Source: Rhizomucor pusillus (taxonomy: Eukaryota > Mucoromycota > Mucoromycetes > Mucorales > Lichtheimiaceae). From it: a stretch of 64,000 bases of DNA. Location of the stretch: NCBI GenBank assembly GCA_900175165.2, contig FWWN02000704.1:393864-457863 (forward strand), read 5' to 3'. This document shows positions 34,115 through 44,968 of this stretch, piece by piece. The number at the start of each line of letters is the position of its first letter. Position 1 is the stretch's first letter. Made by a program: the position numbers and the translations under genes. Below the pieces are notes generated by a model, which worked only from the letters and a program-made list of their open reading frames with translations, was not told the origin of the DNA and made no database searches.

Positions 34115-36654
34115 TCAAGTGCGAAGTCTATAAGACCCTCGTCCAAAGCTTAAAGGTATCAAAGTTTCCAGGTTCGCCCTGGCCAAAACTTGCAAGGTAG
34201 CGGCATCCAACACAAGGAGGAACGACGTCGCCCGTGCAGAGTCCATGACTACGCTCACCAAAACGCCATCATCTTCTTTCAACTCGTCTTCTGCACTGGC
34301 TGCAGGTCTCGGGATAAATACGGCCTCGCTTGGGTAGCAGTTATCCTCATGCCAGGTTGCGACAATGTTACGGGTATCCACATCCTAGTAATGGTATCAA
34401 TTACAATCTCTTATAAAAGAGTTCATAGCATGTATTGATCGACTTACCGCCTTGACAATGCTATCCCAGATCGTGCCATCAGCAATGGAACTTGCGGCAG
34501 AGAAGCCGAGACCATACAAGTACTTGTATTTATGCATAGAGTAGAGAGGGTTCACCTGAGGCAGTTCGAGGGAAGGCTGGATGATCTTTGTAAACGAGGC
34601 CTCAGGCAAGTTGGCGTACCATCCTGAAGCCGGTGAAGTCATCGAGCTTTCCACATCGGCGTTCGTGTTTGCGGTGCCTCTAAAGTAGCTCCACACCGAT
34701 GTAATGCGAGAAGTAACGCTGGCAGTGGACGGTATCATGGAATTGCTGGCCATAAACGAGATCGACTCCTCGTCCAAGTTTGAAAGAACATAGCGTCTTA
34801 CTTCTGACGGTGCTAGACGGGACGGCTTCATCTCTGATGGATTGCGCAAGGAATGGGTCGATAGTTGGTGAGCAATAGTATCGTCTTTGTAACACACAAT
34901 GTCCACGTTAATGTTGTCAGGAGCTTCTTCAAAAGCATTGACATGGTGGAATCTAGTGGTTGTATGTTAGCAATTGAATAAAACTAAATACTTATAACTT
35001 ACGCAAAGCAAGCACTTGAGCGGTAAGTTGCGATGTGCTGGCCTTTCTCGCGAGAAATGACATAAAACAGCGTTGGTTCGTTGGGATAAAACGCGAAAGA
35101 ATCCAATATGCTTTCATTCCAAGCAAACTTGACACCTGCCGTATGTGCGAGCATAGGGAACACAACCTGTAATAAACGTTAATTGCCGTTCCTTTATATC
35201 AGTGAACATGACAGCAAAGAAATCCATACCAGCACAACGTATCGTGGCGTCACAGAGAAACTGTGGACATAGCCAGTAGGTGCATTGACGGAAGCGATGA
35301 TAGATCCCTTTGGGTTCCTGTCGCTGATGGAAAAGAAGTTGTATCGAGTGGACTGATACCCGACTTCCATTGTAAAGTTGATATACTCTCCCGTTCTGGG
35401 ATCAACTTGTCCATTCGGACACGAAGTATAGCCCTTGAAAGCAGGATTGATTTCGTTCCAGCACAGCAAGCGAGTTGGTTTGAGATCAAAAGGGTCAAGT
35501 TCCTGGATCTATATATCCATTCCTCCAATCAGTAACTCCCGTGATCTCCATGTGCTAATATCAACCTACATGGTTAGCAAGATTCTGAGCAAACAATCGG
35601 CCATCGACACCAGGTATGCTAGGTAATATACGAGCACCGCATGGTTCGCCGTCGGGTTTGCTGGCTTTGGGTGCCGATTTCAAAAACTTTACAAGAGGCG
35701 TCTGATTTGAGTCAGTCTTGAACAGTCCGCCTGGGTGGCAGGGTGCATAGCCATGGTGATCGCGAATCTTCTCGATAAGACGCCTTGACGTCAGTCTATT
35801 TCGATACGTGATAGCATTGCGTTTGCCATTAAAATCGAACCGATTTGCCATGGGCAAACTGTCAAAAATAGAGCGAAAATGAAATGAGTGAAAAGTTCCA
35901 GAACAGTCTCCAGCCCCGCCCCTGAGATCCGCCTATCCTCTACTTGCCTATCAAACCAATGGCCAAAGGTGAAGGTAGCAGTAGCGCTTTGAAGAATACC
36001 ATCAATCTCGATCTTCCGCATGTATCGAATATCGTATATTCCAGGACCAATCGTGTAATGTTCGCCATTTAGCCAGTTTGGAAGTTGTCCTTCAACCTGC
36101 AGATCCAAAATCTCGTTCGCATCGTTGGCATTGAAAAAACCCTAGCAACGTAATACATCAGCGATATTGTATTTTTCTTTTCTGCAATCTCGCTCTACCT
36201 TGATGTGCGAAGTGTCTGGATCAAGAGGCTTCTCTCGTTGCTGCCGTTGTTCTGGAGTAGGCGACGGTGTTGCAGAGTGCAAGCTACTGGCGTTCGGTTG
36301 TCCTTGGTCGTCCAGAAGCGAGCTTTCCTGTTGAGCCCAGGGATCCGGTGCGTTGTAGGCATATGACGCCACAGGCTGTTCTTCTTCTTCTTCCTCGTCT
36401 TTTCTTTCCTGAAGCGGGTGGCTGTCCGAGTCTTCCTCGGCGGTAGGTCCCTTCTCTTCAAAATCATTGTTGTGATGGGTTTCCGCTACTGTTTCCGTTG
36501 TTTCTATTTCCTTGGTGTCCGTCTTGTTTTCAACTTTGTGTTCTTCCTTGTTCGTGGCCTCGCCCGCGACTTGAAGAATGTCGTCGTGGTCAAAATTCAA
36601 CGGATGTTGGTCCGCAACAGGTACAGCCTGTTCGTCGGTTTTATTGTCGCTCAT
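34115..36654 (-). CDS. Carotenoid cleavage oxygenase-like protein
   Basis: Seven exons (36654-36199, 36141-35948, 35858-35570, 35508-35230, 35166-35003, 34952-34448, 34384-34115) give 718 residues. The first about 150 are acidic and disordered; the rest follows the RPE65/carotenoid-oxygenase fold: WLNGEHYTIGPG, FGHWFDSLPMANRF, a second-histidine motif (YVHSFSVTPRYVVL, about H395), a third (FHHVNAFEE, about H463) and EDDGVLVSVVMD. The first iron ligand, normally in TAHP, reads TSCP (Cys343), and the C-terminal FHG ligand site reads FGRG (Arg711). The second intron begins with GC (35859-35947). In Mucorales such enzymes cut beta-carotene toward trisporoid mating signals; whether this one is active is doubtful. 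Confidence 0.82.
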
Positions 36655-36853
36655 GCTTTAGATGCCGGACGGAAAACAGTATAAAGTGTATACGAATATA
36701 TGTATGCGCGATCGCTTAAGGAAAGAGGTTGCAGAAAGGAAGCCAGACACCAATATGCGAAAANAAAAAAAAAAAAAAAAAATGGGTCGGAATCTTGCAG
36801 GTGGATGAATGAGTCGACATTTCTGTGTTGTGTTGTGTAACGATCCACGAGGC
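36655..36853. other. Short spacer with poly-A tract and ambiguous base
   Basis: About 200 bp separate the oxygenase-like start from the receptor stop on the same strand. It contains an A homopolymer interrupted by a single N near 36764, an assembly ambiguity that touches no coding sequence. Confidence 0.8.
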
Positions 36854-38778
36854 CTAGGCACAGCTATGGCTTCTATTATCTTGCTTGCTTGATAGAGAAC
36901 CGTGACTTGGAGTATCAATAACAATTTCTGGAGATTCGTCTGGATCTGGTGACGATGATGATGTCGGTAATGAAGTAGTAACAGTAGAAGAGGACTCTTC
37001 TCTTCGGTCCACCGTACTATTGTCTTGGCTACCGTAGATGTGAGTCATAAGCCAATGCATAAAATTTGCAAAGAGCGGGTATCGGTAGGGAATATAAACC
37101 TCATCCGAGCTATCCGATATCGAGATGATAGTATCTGCTGTATCTCCTAAATCAGCTCTAGCAACCTGATCGACACTGAGGCGGTGGGCAGGCGACTCTA
37201 CAGCAACTTTTCGCATAGGTACTGAGCCATTAAGGGGTTCGTCCGAAGCTGACGATGGTTGCATATTTTCTGATCCATCGGTAGTAGCCGGAGCTTCTGG
37301 TCTTGGCACTCGCAAACGATTATCAGTATCATGCTTTGCAATTCCTTTCGATACACGATCCGAGTAGGTTGTAGCTGGTCGAGGTTGTAGTCTGCCCGAG
37401 CTCTTGTATGTATTTTTACTATGCTCGTTAGATATCGAACTGGAGCGTCGTCGGTCTCGGTGTATCACTTGATCACCTTGGATATAGCTATCGATGACAC
37501 TAAACTCCTCGACGTACATACGTCGCAGATCTAACAACATCCCTCTAATGCGATACCCCACAGTAGGCTCGCTGAAGAATATAGCAGTCATGAAAAACCC
37601 TGTAATAGAAGCGATCATTCGAATCAGATTTATGCCCGGAAAAAGCGATCCTTTTGATTTGATTACCGTTCAGGCTTACGAGCAGAGCTGCTACAGCCGC
37701 ATAGGCAAATGGTACCTGCTTTTTAGTTTGAATCAATAGCTGAATAACGAAACCCCAGATATATACAATAAGCGGAACTGATGTGAAGCATGTTACAAAG
37801 GGTAATGTCAAGGACTTCTTCAGGTGCAGCCATGCTTTGTATCCTACCTAATGGATAAATCGTGCATCTGACTACTATTTTGGTGAAAAGAGTTCCACTG
37901 TCTCTACGTGCTAGTCCTTGAAACTCCCCCGGATTGTAATCATTATATGGATGGAACCGGTTGCTGTACTGACGCAAAGTTCGCTGAGTAATCGTTTTGT
38001 CTCGTATGATCTTCCCCAGAGCAATTATTGAAGACACTAAACCAACAACGACGGTGAAGAGAATAAAGCCGTAGTAGTTGAGCTACATGAACAGTTTCCA
38101 TTAATTCATAACAATTAACAGCGTTCATGTCTCCTGAGAATCGGTTAAAATGATTACTTGCCCAAGAAGAGCTACCATACAGCCGATCCCCTACGTGGTT
38201 GTAGTACCTGTCGAATAACGAACACTGTAAACGACAGATTGCCAATCATTTAATTATGCGTACGGAAGTAGTCCTTACCAGCATGTTGTACCGGGCCTGA
38301 GCTTGACGGGGCTCGTTACTTCGTCGTAAATGGGTGCAATCGTAGATAACAAGCTGAATATTATTATCACAGGAAGATAGACGCGAGTAAACAGGCCGGC
38401 ATGCTTCAGTTTAAGTACGAATACAACGATGAGGTTCACACCGATCACAGCGAGAGACGCAGAATATAGAACGTCGACAAATTCTGAGATGATGCCGAAA
38501 GCACGGCAAGCATTTAGTTTGGTTGAAGCTACTGTAGCCTGTGCAATATCCAGGATCGATTGGATTATGTTTGTAATGCTGGCAAAGGCAACACATCGCA
38601 GTGATACTCGGTCAGCTTCTTGTCTATGGCGTACTAGCAAGTAAGTATAAAATACTGCGGTAGCCATCGACGTTGCCAGAGAAATGGCTGAGCCCGTATA
38701 AGTAATCGCATCGAGTGCTCTTAATTGCCATGGCGAGTACGAGAAATAATAAGTTATCCCGTCTGAAGAATGGTCCAT
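36854..38778 (-). CDS. Seven-helix G-protein-coupled receptor-like protein, copy A
   Basis: Five exons (38778-38279, 38207-38162, 38082-37848, 37777-37667, 37599-36854) give 545 residues. Seven hydrophobic segments are visible: after AITYTGSAISLA, around LRCVAFASITNII, in FVDVLYSASLAVIGVNLIVV, in RVYLPVIIIFSLL, in NYYGFILFTVVVGLV, in VPLIVYIWGFVIQLL and in AAVAALLVSLNGFFMTAIFF. A conserved Cys (CRAF) could pair with the Cys of TTCWYY. A Ser-rich cytosolic tail of about 220 residues contains the motif RYPLFANFMHWLM. The layout recalls the fungal/amoebal cAMP-receptor-like class; ligand unknown. The second intron (38083-38161) has a GC donor, confirmed by the paralogue, which splices at the same codon. 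Confidence 0.75.
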
Positions 38779-39446
38779 TGTCCTATGGTTTCATGCTGGG
38801 TGCCAAGCTATGCGGGATTTAACGGGAAGAAACGAAACAGAAATGTTTCCGTTTAGAAAACATTCTTGATTGCAAGCAAGGGAGCGGATGAAAATTGAGG
38901 GAGCCCCCGCGTGTGATAGGTATCTTTCATTTTTCTCCCGTGTAATTGGCAAACTGAAAGCGTCCTCCAAACAACTTTTCCTAAATAGCGATGATTCGCC
39001 TTTATTCAATTGAGAGTTCTTGCCCTTTGCTGAGGTACCAGGAATTTGGATAGCCTTCGTGCAAAAAGAAATATTTTACATTCTTTCATCGGTAATTTAC
39101 TGCACCCGCAAAGCATCATATGGCCCCGTTTTGACAGTCTTGATCCGTTAGGAAAAGGATGGAGCGGCTTTAGTTACGCCCAGGTAGTTATTCTTTTTTG
39201 CCTTACAGACATGGTACAAAGGACAGTCCTTTCATCTGATCCAAAGAATCACATATCCTCCTCGCCGGCGACACCGGTTGACTACAATGCTTCTTTCTCA
39301 AGATTCTATACAGTTTGGCTGATAATGGCCGTGGGACTGTTGACTTAAAGCGCCTGCCATTGTACCAAACAGCATTGACGCATGAATTCGGTGCAACGTC
39401 GCGTGTCACGCAAATTTGCATGGAATCAACGAGTATATGATGGTAT
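38779..39446. other. Spacer between the two receptor genes
   Basis: Holds the 5' flank of receptor A and 3' flank of receptor B. A plus-strand ORF at 39046-39348 has no recognisable domain. Confidence 0.45.
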
Positions 39447-41366
39447 TCACGCCGTTATGCTGTCGACAATGACTTTTGGTGAGTTTTCTCCGTCCCGAGG
39501 TGATGGTGGAGGCGATGGAGAGGAGGTTGTCTCCATGTCTTCCACAACTGTCGTATCCTCTTCCTGCTTCCTCTCTTGGTAAAATCGAGTAATGAGCCAA
39601 TGCATAAAATTTGCGAATATTGGGTACCGATAAGACGCATAGACTTCATCTTGATTGTCTGGAGACAATATCACGGAAGATATTGCATCGTCTGAACTGA
39701 GACTGCTTTCTATGTTTGTGGGTATGGACGATTGAAAGTCGTTACTGAGACGACGGTAGACAGACGGTTCCACAGTGATTCTACGCATGGGAATCGAGCG
39801 CGTGCGATGTAGACCGGAATTTAATCATTTTGTATTGATATTGACGCATTTGAACCTTCCAAAGAGGTAACTGAAATTTCGGATAACGGCATTTGTAAAT
39901 TGCAGTCAGTGTCGTCTTCACCAGCATCATCAGATCGGTATCGGTTTAGGCCAGTAGTAGCAGGCCATGGCTGCAGTCGGCGAGAATTATTGCCCATATT
40001 CCTGGTGCTCTGGTCACTGGCAATCGATGAGGGTTGTTGTCGAATCCAGTGTATTATGCGATCGCCATGTATACGTGAATCAACGACACTAAATTCTTTG
40101 ACATATGTACGATGCACGTTTGAAAGCATTTGCCGAATAAAAGATATCACGACCGGCTCGCTGAAAAAGATGAGGGCGATGAAAACTCCTACATAACAAT
40201 AAAAATATCTGTTCATGAGTATTGCCATTTGAAGTGGGAAAAGATAGAGTCTTTTGGATACCAGTTAGGTTTATAAGGAAAACGGTCACGAACACAAAAG
40301 GGAACGGCATCCTCTTATCGGTTTGTGTAATTACTACCTCGCTAACAAAACTGCAAATATGCACGAAAAGTGGAACTTTGCAGTGAGATTAACACTTGTC
40401 AATATTTTATGCTGTCTCAAAAGTCTGCATCGGACATAATACCTTACCCAGTGGATAAAGAATGCATCTCGTCACTATCTTTGAAAACGGTATTTTGTTA
40501 CTCTCAGCTGCTTTCTCTTGACGCCTTTTTGAACTATAATCCCTTTCTGGATGGAATCGGTTATGGTATCGGCGCAATGTTCGCTGGGAGATCATTCTGT
40601 CGCGTATGACTTTGCCTAGGGCGACCGCTGAACAGACCAGTCCGACGACGACCGCAAAAAGGATAAATCCATAGTAAACAAGCTATAGAGTAAGCAATTA
40701 TGCTTGATATTAGAAACTCTACCGAGTAAAATGCAAATAGTATAAGTGTACCCAAGAAACAAAGCCGTACAATCGATCAACGATATGGTTATAATACCTG
40801 GTAAAGGAGATTTCAAAATGTATAAGCCTTTGACCCCACTGTTACATTCAACTGGATGGAACCTACCAGCAACTCGTGCCCTCTCTTAAGTGGACCGGTA
40901 TTGTCACTTCATCATAAATTCTTGCGATCATAGATAAGAGACTATAGACTACCAATATAGGAAGATAGAGGCGCGTAAATAGGCCAGCTCGCTTCACATT
41001 AAAGACAAAGACGGCAACAAGGTTGACACCGACGGTGGTTAGACAGGCACAGCTGAAGACATCAAAGGCTTGTGACACAACATTGAGAGCACGGCAAGCA
41101 TTTATCTTGGTCGTGCTTATGGCAGCCTGCGTGATGATCAGGATATTCAGGATGCTGCTTGCACCACTTGCCATGACCACGCACCGCAGGGATACTCGAT
41201 CAGCCTTCTCTCTGTGGCGCACCCACATGTAAATATAGAACGTTGTGGTTGCCAAGGATGCCAGCAGAGCAACCGTAGCGCACGTAATAACAAGGATGTT
41301 GAGAGTTGTATATTGTTCTACTGTGAAAGGTAGCACACGATCGGACGAGTTTGAAGCTAGGCTCAT
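39447..41366 (-). CDS. Seven-helix receptor-like protein, copy B, with apparent tail frameshift
   Basis: Exons 41366-40867, 40797-40752, 40682-40448, 40375-40262 and about 40224-39447. The first three exons are exactly as long as in copy A (500, 46 and 235 bp), and sequence is conserved through all seven helices (CRALNVVSQAFDV, CWYYNHIVDRLYG, LVYYGFILFAVVVGLV, PFVFVTVFL), so the two are tandem duplicates. In the tail the frame stops at 39821-39823, yet the other frame continues with IPMRRITVE, the match to copy A's VPMRKVAVE, and RYPIFANFMHWLI. A one-base frameshift near 39821-39826, or a weak 65-nt intron, would explain this. The helices themselves are intact. Confidence 0.68.
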
Positions 41367-42008
41367 GATACTACACTGCCATGCTGCTAAAAAGGTTGTA
41401 GGATAGATGGAAACAAGAATGGTAAATTTCAGGAGGAAGAGGATAGATACCAGGAATGCTCCTTTGGGAAACGTTCTTGTTCGACTACATTTTTATTTCA
41501 TCAGCCATGCTCAAAGAAGCTTTTAAGAGTATTTATATGGTCGAGAATGTATTCCATAGTCTTGGCTTTGGTTCGGTAATTTATGTGTGTAATTGATATG
41601 CAGAGCTTCATCAAACTTTGCTGGTTGTCTACCAGCCGTGCACAATGAGATTTTGCACGTCAGTTTTCAACAGAGTCATCATTATCCTCAATCATTTCTT
41701 CCACCACGATCAGACACAATGGTTCAAACATCCTTCTTTCTCCAGCATATTTGAATACGAGGCTTGATAAAGTCGCATACAGTAATAGGATAAAGGATGT
41801 TCTAAAAAGCTGTTTTCTTTCATTTCATTAGAACAGCATGCTCAATGTATACAACTTTGATCGGTTTCTTTTTCAAACAGGACCTCCGTTCCAAACAAAC
41901 AGGGTTCAAAATCCGTTCTTCAACTTCTGATGCCCTTTCTTCATCCTTTATCAAGACTCTAAAGCTCTAGAAGGCTATAATAAACTTATCACGGTGGAGA
42001 TGGACAGT
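41367..42008. other. Intergenic
   Basis: About 640 bp with the 5' flank of receptor B and the 3' flank of the Pxp2-like gene. No further gene or repeat recognised. Confidence 0.45.
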
Positions 42009-42912
42009 TTATAGTTTGGCTTTGGGTATTGGCAATTTGTAGTGCTGGCAGAGCAAATCGACTGCGACGCCAATACATGCTAACTCTTCCTTTGAGGCAC
42101 CTTGATGTAGAGCTCCGTAATAGTGTCCCCTTAGCTGTGAAGCTACATCGGTTGCTTTGAGACCAGTGACGAGCACGATACTTGATTCTTTGCCACTAAG
42201 CACCGTTGTGTCAGATATTATTGGGCCGTAGATCTGATGCAATGCTGTCTGGCAGAGATCCGGATAGAACGAGTCCATGTTAGTCAAAACGCGATCTGTA
42301 TGCCTATCATAAATTTTGGCAAAGAGAGCGTTTCCACGTTTGCGATGCTCGACCACCTCTTTCCAAGTGTCCTCGGATCTTTCCGCATTATCAATAAACT
42401 GATCAATGCATAGCAAGACTATCACTACTACATGGAACTACTTACCGTATCGCTTTCTTTGGCAATTTTGACTTGATTTGCTCTGGAATCGCTCTATTCA
42501 AATAGTCCAGACTATTGATAGCCTGCAAGTTCTTGCTCTCTTAAGTAAACGACTCTACGACGTCACGTGCTGGTTCACAACACCTTTGGAAACCCAGTAG
42601 CGATGAATCCTTTGAGCAGCGCCTCGCGTAGGCGTTTTGTTGCGTTAATTCTGGCCTGTTCATTTTCCACAGTATCAACAATCAATGCATCAATCGTCGC
42701 TGTAACCATGGAGTACAATGTAGGAATATCTTCAGGATGATTTAATGCGGACAGTGCAACGGCCTACATAATAGAGTTTCAGTTGCTTCATCCTCCTTTC
42801 AGCAGTTCAGCGACATTTATCTTACCGCCACAAGATACCAAACGTCTTGCTCGGCTCTGCTCTGCTCAAAGGAAGTGCGAATCTGCTCCAAAACCTTCTC
42901 TAGTGAAGACAT
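42009..42912 (-). CDS. Pxp2-like carboxymuconolactone decarboxylase/AhpD-fold protein, peroxisomal
   Basis: Four exons (42912-42826, 42763-42584, 42522-42446, 42378-42009) give 237 residues. The helical C-terminal half (RGNALFAKIYDRH, SDTTVLSGKESSIVLVTGL, QLRGHYYGALHQGASKEEL) matches the CMD/AhpD-like fold as in fungal Pxp2. The chain ends KAKL: AKL is an accepted peroxisomal targeting signal type 1. The CxxC redox pair of true AhpD enzymes is not visible, so a peroxidase-partner role is unlikely. The reaction is unknown. The start codon lies 94 bp from MED9 on the other strand, so the two share a promoter region. Confidence 0.72.
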
Positions 42913-43006
42913 GATGAAGTGATACGAATGAGTCAGCACAGAAAGAGCTTCAGGTCAACCGGTTTTTTCTTCCCCACACCTTCTCCGCAATCGACGAAGA
43001 AACTTC

Positions 43007-43363
43007 ATGTCTAATCCGGGATCAACACGTGCATCACCATCTCTACTTTTGGATTTTAACGAAGAAAAAGCAGACCAGAGCCTTGCCACATTCAACAAGG
43101 AGGATTTCATGTTTTTGCGCGATTTCCACACCATTGTTGACATGATGTTGAACAGCAACAATGCAGAGGAAATTAGCAAAGCTGTAGCACACCTCGACGA
43201 ACGTTTTGTACGCGCTAGACAGATATTGCAAGAGCTTCCAGGATTGCACCACGTCCAGGAAGAGCAAGAAACCATCTTACAAAACGAGTTGCAAGTCCTG
43301 GAGGGCAAAAAGCAGCAATTGCAACGCTACACCAGTCTCGAGCCGTTTCGCAAGGGCCACTAA
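43007..43363 (+). CDS. MED9: Mediator complex subunit 9
   Basis: Single exon, 118 residues. A short disordered N-terminus is followed by FMFLRDFHTIVDMML and a C-terminal helical stretch, AEEISKAVAHLDERF...ARQILQELPGL, ending in a Gln-rich coiled coil. This helix pair with the ELPG turn is the Med9 signature. Med9 sits in the middle module of Mediator, which bridges transcription factors and RNA polymerase II in the nucleus. Length and lack of introns fit. It diverges from the Pxp2-like gene. Small coiled-coil proteins are easy to misassign, so this is a good but not certain call. Confidence 0.68.
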   Translation: MSNPGSTRASPSLLLDFNEEKADQSLATFNKEDFMFLRDFHTIVDMMLNSNNAEEISKAVAHLDERFVRARQILQELPGLHHVQEEQETILQNELQVLEGKKQQLQRYTSLEPFRKGH

Positions 43364-43588
43364 TTACCACCCACGACTATTATACGTATACCATGCTATT
43401 CTAGCAACGTCTTGTACATAAACTTATGTTTTCTGTTTTTTTGAATTCAGCGTATATGAGTCTATTTTTTGACTTGGAAGACTCATTGTCTAGAGGAAAG
43501 AAATCAGCCATTACGTACATAATACATGAAGTGGTAAACTATAGCTACAGCATATCATCCAAGCTGGAGCGTATGGAATACATATAGA

Positions 43589-44725
43589 TTAGCTATCTTC
43601 GTTGGCTGTGTACTCCTGGCAGGTTACTTGAGCAAGTGTATGAGATTTCATCTCCAGTGCTGTTAATTTGCCACCACGGACACACCCGCTGTCAATGCCG
43701 AATGTATATGTGCCAAGGTCCAGACCGCGCGATGCATCATGGCCATAGTATACCACCAATGGATTGCTCGAGTTCTTCTGTACATCGTCCCAATCTTTTG
43801 TCCAGTGGTGACCTTTATCGTTATCACGCAGAGGAACATCGTCCTTTATGTCCCGTATGTTCTCGACAGACCACGGATCGTTGTTAACGAGAGGGTTAAC
43901 TTTAGGATCCAAACCGCCGTGTACGATGACAGAATTGTTCAGGTTGGGCAGATGCATAATAAGCGGACAGCTCACTAGATAATCATAATCTTCTTGAGTC
44001 ATGTTCCTGAATGAATAATAAGAATATGTAAGTCTTCCTTTTTTCCACTTTGATAACCTTTTTTCTACATACCTTGCGATAGCCGTGTGATCATCACCAA
44101 ACTTGAGTGGGTCTTCGACGTCACCTTCGGGCATCACGGCATCTTCCGGCTGCATAGCATCCGATCCATGCTTCATCTCGTATGTCTTGAGCCGAATAAC
44201 TTTATCATCATGGTTACCACGAACACATAGTGCATTTATCTGTTTGGCATAGCGGATGACACCAATATTGTCAGGTCCACGGTACACCAGGTCTCCTGCA
44301 AGAATAATCTGATCATGCTCTGGGTCGTAGTTGATTTGATCGACGAGTTCCTTGAACTCTTGGGCGCAACCGTGAATATCTCCAATGACAAACACTCGCT
44401 TCTTATTCTGCATGTCCGGATACGTCTGAACTCTAGTCAAATTGGCATACGCTGAGACAATGTGAGCGTACGGAGGTGAAGCAGTTGGTTCGTTCGTTGT
44501 AACTGGGCTGCTGACATTCTGGTCGCCTTGCTGCTTGCTGCTCTGTTTCTTTCGGGTCACGACGACAGATGGCACAACAACAACGATGACGATAATTGCA
44601 AAGACGATGAATCCCATCAAATACCAGAGCCATCGCCTTTGTCCGGTCCTCGTTTTGGGTACGGCTTCGGCGGCAATGCCCTGACTGACTTGTGATGTCG
44701 CCAAATTAAGGTTGACTTCCTGCAT
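43589..44725 (-). CDS. PPN2: Ppn2-like metallophosphatase (vacuolar endopolyphosphatase)
   Basis: Two exons (44725-44073, 44006-43589) give 356 residues. After about 25 cytosolic residues comes one membrane anchor (WYLMGFIVFAIIVIVVVV), then a calcineurin-like phosphatase domain with GDIHGC, GDLVYRGPDN, GNHDDKV, VHGGL and YGHDA metal-binding motifs. The arrangement matches yeast Ppn2, a Zn-dependent polyphosphatase in the vacuole lumen. The intron (44007-44072) is 66 nt, a multiple of three without a stop, so retention would add 22 residues. The start is the ATG at 44725 giving MQEVNLNLATS; an upstream in-frame stretch lacks ATG. Confidence 0.85.
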   Translation of the reverse strand: MQEVNLNLATSQVSQGIAAEAVPKTRTGQRRWLWYLMGFIVFAIIVIVVVVPSVVVTRKKQSSKQQGDQNVSSPVTTNEPTASPPYAHIVSAYANLTRVQTYPDMQNKKRVFVIGDIHGCAQEFKELVDQINYDPEHDQIILAGDLVYRGPDNIGVIRYAKQINALCVRGNHDDKVIRLKTYEMKHGSDAMQPEDAVMPEGDVEDPLKFGDDHTAIARYVEKRLSKWKKGRLTYSYYSFRNMTQEDYDYLVSCPLIMHLPNLNNSVIVHGGLDPKVNPLVNNDPWSVENIRDIKDDVPLRDNDKGHHWTKDWDDVQKNSSNPLVVYYGHDASRGLDLGTYTFGIDSGCVRGGKLTALEMKSHTLAQVTCQEYTANEDS

Positions 44726-44968
44726 TGATATATGGTCGCATAGACGACTTAAAAAGAGTAACAATGTTAAAAGGCACCTGCAAAAGACGGGAAAATATGG
44801 GCAGGATAAATAAATACGCCAACAAGTGAAACAATCGATGACAAAGCCGCAGGGGTCTTTCTTTTTCCTTTTATCGGTAGCTCTGCGCGGGTAGTAACTG
44901 AAAAAAAAAAAAAACGGAAAAACAATAGGATAGCAGGTGGGGTGGAAAGAAAAAGGGAAAGAAAAATC

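Noticed and set aside
36750..36790. Poly-A tract as an integrated retro-copy tail
   Set aside because: No target-site duplication or copied gene lies beside it; the N points to a homopolymer assembly uncertainty.
39046..39348. Plus-strand ORF of 100 residues between the receptor genes
   Set aside because: No recognisable domain, no start context, and it lies in the flanking regions of the receptors.
39447..39788. A separate small gene downstream of receptor B
   Set aside because: Its sequence aligns with the tail of receptor A, so it is the continuation of receptor B after a frameshift or intron.
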